Positions 4,958-6,884 of a DNA stretch of 6,884 nt are shown here, one piece after another. Location of the stretch: contig PMOP01000112.1 in the NCBI GenBank assembly GCA_003161495.1, positions 1 to 6,884 of the forward strand, in the 5' to 3' direction. The position numbers and the translations under genes are program-made. Below the pieces are notes generated by a model that was not told the origin of the DNA, did no database searches, and worked only from the letters and a program-made list of their open reading frames with translations. The stretch comes from Acidobacteriota bacterium (GTDB lineage: Bacteria; Acidobacteriota; Terriglobia; Acidiferrales; UBA7541). Within the stretch, counting starts at the first letter, position 1, and the number at the start of each line of letters is the position of its first letter.

Positions 4958-6273
4958 GGATTCAGAGATTTACATTTAATATGCATAGGCCCCGAAATCT
5001 CATCTGGTTGCTGATGTTCTTTTTCTGCGGCGCTCTTTCAAACAGCGTGGCCGCGCAAGCAGTTCCGTACGCGCACTCCTTCTCGAAATCGAAGGAGGAA
5101 GTTGAAAAAGCCCTCACCGAATTACAAGCCTCCACCGGCCAGAAATTGCCGATCGTCGAGGGTTTTGTCGTGCCCGGCGACCAACCGCTGGATCGCTACG
5201 AGCGCGCGTTCTACCAATTCACGATCGACGTTCTGCCGGGCACGGCCAGCGGCGACACTATCGTCCGTGTCTCCGCGAAAATCACGGCTTGGTACGCCGA
5301 TCGCGATCCCTCAAAATCGGGATATCAAGTTTTGGCTTCCAATGGCCGCCTGGAACTCGATTTGCTGGACCGGCTTGCGGATAAATTTGGCGGCAAGCCC
5401 GTGACTTCCCTGCTCAAACCGGAGCCGCAGGTTCCCCTGCCCAGGATCGACCTCTCCAACGGCCCGCCTGCAATTCCCCTGACTCCCAGGGGCTTTTCGC
5501 CTCCCCCGGCCGGGACCGCTGCAAGCTCGCCGGGAGATGAAATCACGGCTCTGGCCACGCAGCGCGGAGTGGAAGAAAAGCGTGTGCAGCAGCTCACGGC
5601 CGAGTTGCAAGGCTTGCAGGATATTCAGCGCAATCAGGCCCACCCAAACAATTTGGTGATCGTTAAAAAATCCGGCACTCCCGTGATGGCGCGGCCCGCG
5701 GAGGGATCCCATATTCTGTTCAACGCCGCGGCTGACGATGAGTTTGAATTCATCGATGCGGAAGGCGAGTGGATCCACGTGCAGATATCGGGCGCGTCCC
5801 GTGGCTATATTCGCCGGAACGAAATGGATTTGCCGGAGGCCATCGCGGCTCGGATGGCGCCGGAAAATGGAAATGCCGGCGGAGAAAAGCCCGCGGCGTT
5901 TCGGATCGAGCGTGAAGAAAACAGCACGTTCCCTGGCGATTGGGAGCCGCTCAAGGGAAAGACCGTGAAAATTTATACCGTGCAGCCGTCCTCAGAGGAA
6001 CCCAAGGAGACAGGCGCTGCCGCGAAACTCCGCTATGCGGCTTCCCTGTTTAAAAAATCATCCGTGGATTCCGCGGTGCCTTCGGTGGAGGGCATCGTCG
6101 TAATTTTCGATTCGGCAGATGGGGGAATTATCGCCAGTTCGCTTTCCAATTCCCGGCAATTCGCCGTTGGATCGATGTCTCAAGAAAACTTCTGGAAGCA
6201 GAGCTTTATGGATCCGCCCGAGGCTTTCCGGTCGACGCCAAATCCGCAAGGTTCTCCTCTACAACAAAAATAA
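4954..6273 (+). CDS. Exported SH3-like protein, larger relative of the preceding gene, with an extra C-terminal domain
   Basis: This 439-residue product has no named family that I can recognise. A signal peptide covers about residues 12-36 (IWLLMFFFCGAL core, SVAAQA end). An alpha/beta domain follows at about 40-150, starting with a helix (KEEVEKALTELQ) much as the preceding protein does. Then come a Pro-rich linker (about 155-192), a short helical or coiled-coil segment (about 194-228), and an SH3-like domain at about 232-293 with GEWIHVQ and SRGYIRRNEM. A further domain at about 316-426 has no counterpart in its neighbour: DWEPLKGKTVKIY, then EGIVVIFDSADGG and FMDPPEAFR near the end. The GTG start gives the 4-nt overlap and ribosome binding site; an ATG at 4981 is the alternative and leaves the signal peptide intact. 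Shared architecture and adjacency suggest an old duplication with strong divergence. Likely location is the periplasm or envelope. Confidence 0.85.
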   Translation: MRIQRFTFNMHRPRNLIWLLMFFFCGALSNSVAAQAVPYAHSFSKSKEEVEKALTELQASTGQKLPIVEGFVVPGDQPLDRYERAFYQFTIDVLPGTASGDTIVRVSAKITAWYADRDPSKSGYQVLASNGRLELDLLDRLADKFGGKPVTSLLKPEPQVPLPRIDLSNGPPAIPLTPRGFSPPPAGTAASSPGDEITALATQRGVEEKRVQQLTAELQGLQDIQRNQAHPNNLVIVKKSGTPVMARPAEGSHILFNAAADDEFEFIDAEGEWIHVQISGASRGYIRRNEMDLPEAIAARMAPENGNAGGEKPAAFRIEREENSTFPGDWEPLKGKTVKIYTVQPSSEEPKETGAAAKLRYAASLFKKSSVDSAVPSVEGIVVIFDSADGGIIASSLSNSRQFAVGSMSQENFWKQSFMDPPEAFRSTPNPQGSPLQQK

Positions 6274-6359
6274 ACCTCACTTGGGAATGGGAGTGATTCA
6301 CATCTTCCATATAAATTCTGCAGACCTTGTCCATGCGTTCCTCAATCTTGGGATGAAAA

Positions 6360-6884
6360 TCAGGCGGGAAGTTTCTGGCGCTTTCCGTAACGGCCCGGAT
6401 CGGGTTTGTATTTCTTAAGGCGTTTCAGAACGTCCCGGATCGAGAATTGATTGGCCGCGTGAAGTTTATCCAACTCTTTCCATTCCAGCGGAAGAGCGAC
6501 CGGAGCGCCGGGACGCGCCCGGACCGCAAAATCCGCAATGGCCGTGGCCGTGTAATCATTCCGGAAATAGTCGACAAAAATCTTCCCTTTGCGTTTGGCT
6601 TTGCTCATGGTTGCCACGTAGGCGGCCGGGACATCGCGAACCATCTCTTCGGCGAGCGCGGCTCCAAAAGCTTTTACTTTTTCCCAGTTGTCTTTTTCGG
6701 CGAGCCGCACGGTCACATGCAGGCCCTTCCCGCCCGTGCATTTCAGATAACTCTCCAGGCCTTTGTCCGCCAGTCGCCGGCGCAAATCCTTCGCCGCCAT
6801 TTTCACGGCGTCGAACGGCACGCCCAGGTCCGGATCGAGATCGAAAATTAACCGGTCGGGATAATCAATCCGGCCGACGCGCGC
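6360..6884 (-). CDS. ligD: LigD-type DNA polymerase/primase domain, C-terminal part (start beyond window)
   Basis: The visible 174 residues are the C-terminal portion of the archaeo-eukaryotic-primase-like polymerase domain that works in bacterial non-homologous end joining with Ku and an ATP-dependent ligase. The frame is open to the window edge. Three family signatures are present in order: FDLDP (visible residues 14-18), holding the two metal-binding aspartates; TGGKGLHV (about 50-57) with its conserved His; and IFVDYFRN (about 102-109) with the third catalytic Asp. RARPGAPVALPL follows, and the protein ends about 30 residues after the usual QFSIRDV segment, with KYKPDPGRYGKRQKLPA. No ligase or nuclease domain follows, so this is either a LigD with its polymerase domain at the C-terminus or a stand-alone polymerase-domain protein. 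It converges on the SH3-like operon across 86 nt in which I see no clear terminator, and it has no obvious functional link to the other genes. Confidence 0.93.
   Translation of the reverse strand, partial: ARVGRIDYPDRLIFDLDPDLGVPFDAVKMAAKDLRRRLADKGLESYLKCTGGKGLHVTVRLAEKDNWEKVKAFGAALAEEMVRDVPAAYVATMSKAKRKGKIFVDYFRNDYTATAIADFAVRARPGAPVALPLEWKELDKLHAANQFSIRDVLKRLKKYKPDPGRYGKRQKLPA

Noticed and set aside
6274..6359. Bidirectional terminator between the convergent genes
   Set aside because: I found only a GTGA-T-TCAC mini-palindrome and no stable GC-rich stem with a T-run in this 86-nt gap.
6447..6851. Plus-strand open frame of 134 codons
   Set aside because: It is the antisense shadow of the LigD polymerase domain, whose catalytic motifs are unmistakable on the other strand.
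1..6884. CRISPR array, tRNA, rRNA, insertion sequence or attachment site
   Set aside because: No regularly spaced repeats, no transposase or integrase motif, and no tRNA-like sequence was noticed on either strand by eye.

Overview
The window looks like a GC-rich bacterial chromosome segment. The mix of genes (a secreted haem/porin electron-transfer operon, coiled-coil SH3-like secreted proteins and a LigD-type polymerase) resembles Acidobacteriota or a related soil or groundwater lineage. That placement is an inference from protein style; no rRNA or marker gene is present. Nothing suggests a plasmid, phage or transposon.

Layout. (1) On the minus strand, positions 2574 to 1 form a tight operon read right to left. 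It encodes a monohaem cytochrome fused to an outer-membrane beta-barrel (Cyc2-like), then a periplasmic dihaem cytochrome c made of two tandem repeats, then the N-terminus of a small exported protein cut by the window edge. The first two genes are 10 nt apart, and the stop codon of the first touches the ribosome binding site of the second. (2) Positions 2575-3167 are a gene-free divergent region with two promoter candidates facing opposite ways and several perfect inverted repeats. (3) On the plus strand, 3168-6273 encode a two-TM protein with a TrkA-N/RCK NAD-binding domain that resembles a K+ channel but lacks the selectivity filter. It is followed by two exported proteins sharing one architecture (signal peptide, alpha/beta domain, helical/coiled-coil stretch, SH3-like domain). 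The last pair overlaps by 4 nt. (4) On the minus strand, convergent with these, lies the C-terminal part of a LigD-type polymerase domain (6884-6360), cut by the right edge.

How the parts may work together. The minus-strand operon reads as an extracytoplasmic electron route: an outer-membrane cytochrome-porin passes electrons to or from a periplasmic dihaem cytochrome, with a third exported protein alongside. The order recalls the Cyc2/Cyc1 systems of iron oxidisers, but the electron donor or acceptor cannot be read from sequence. The plus-strand set looks like a poorly described membrane/envelope module: a nucleotide-sensing, filterless channel-like protein plus two SH3-bearing exported partners. 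These two operons are the parts most worth following up.
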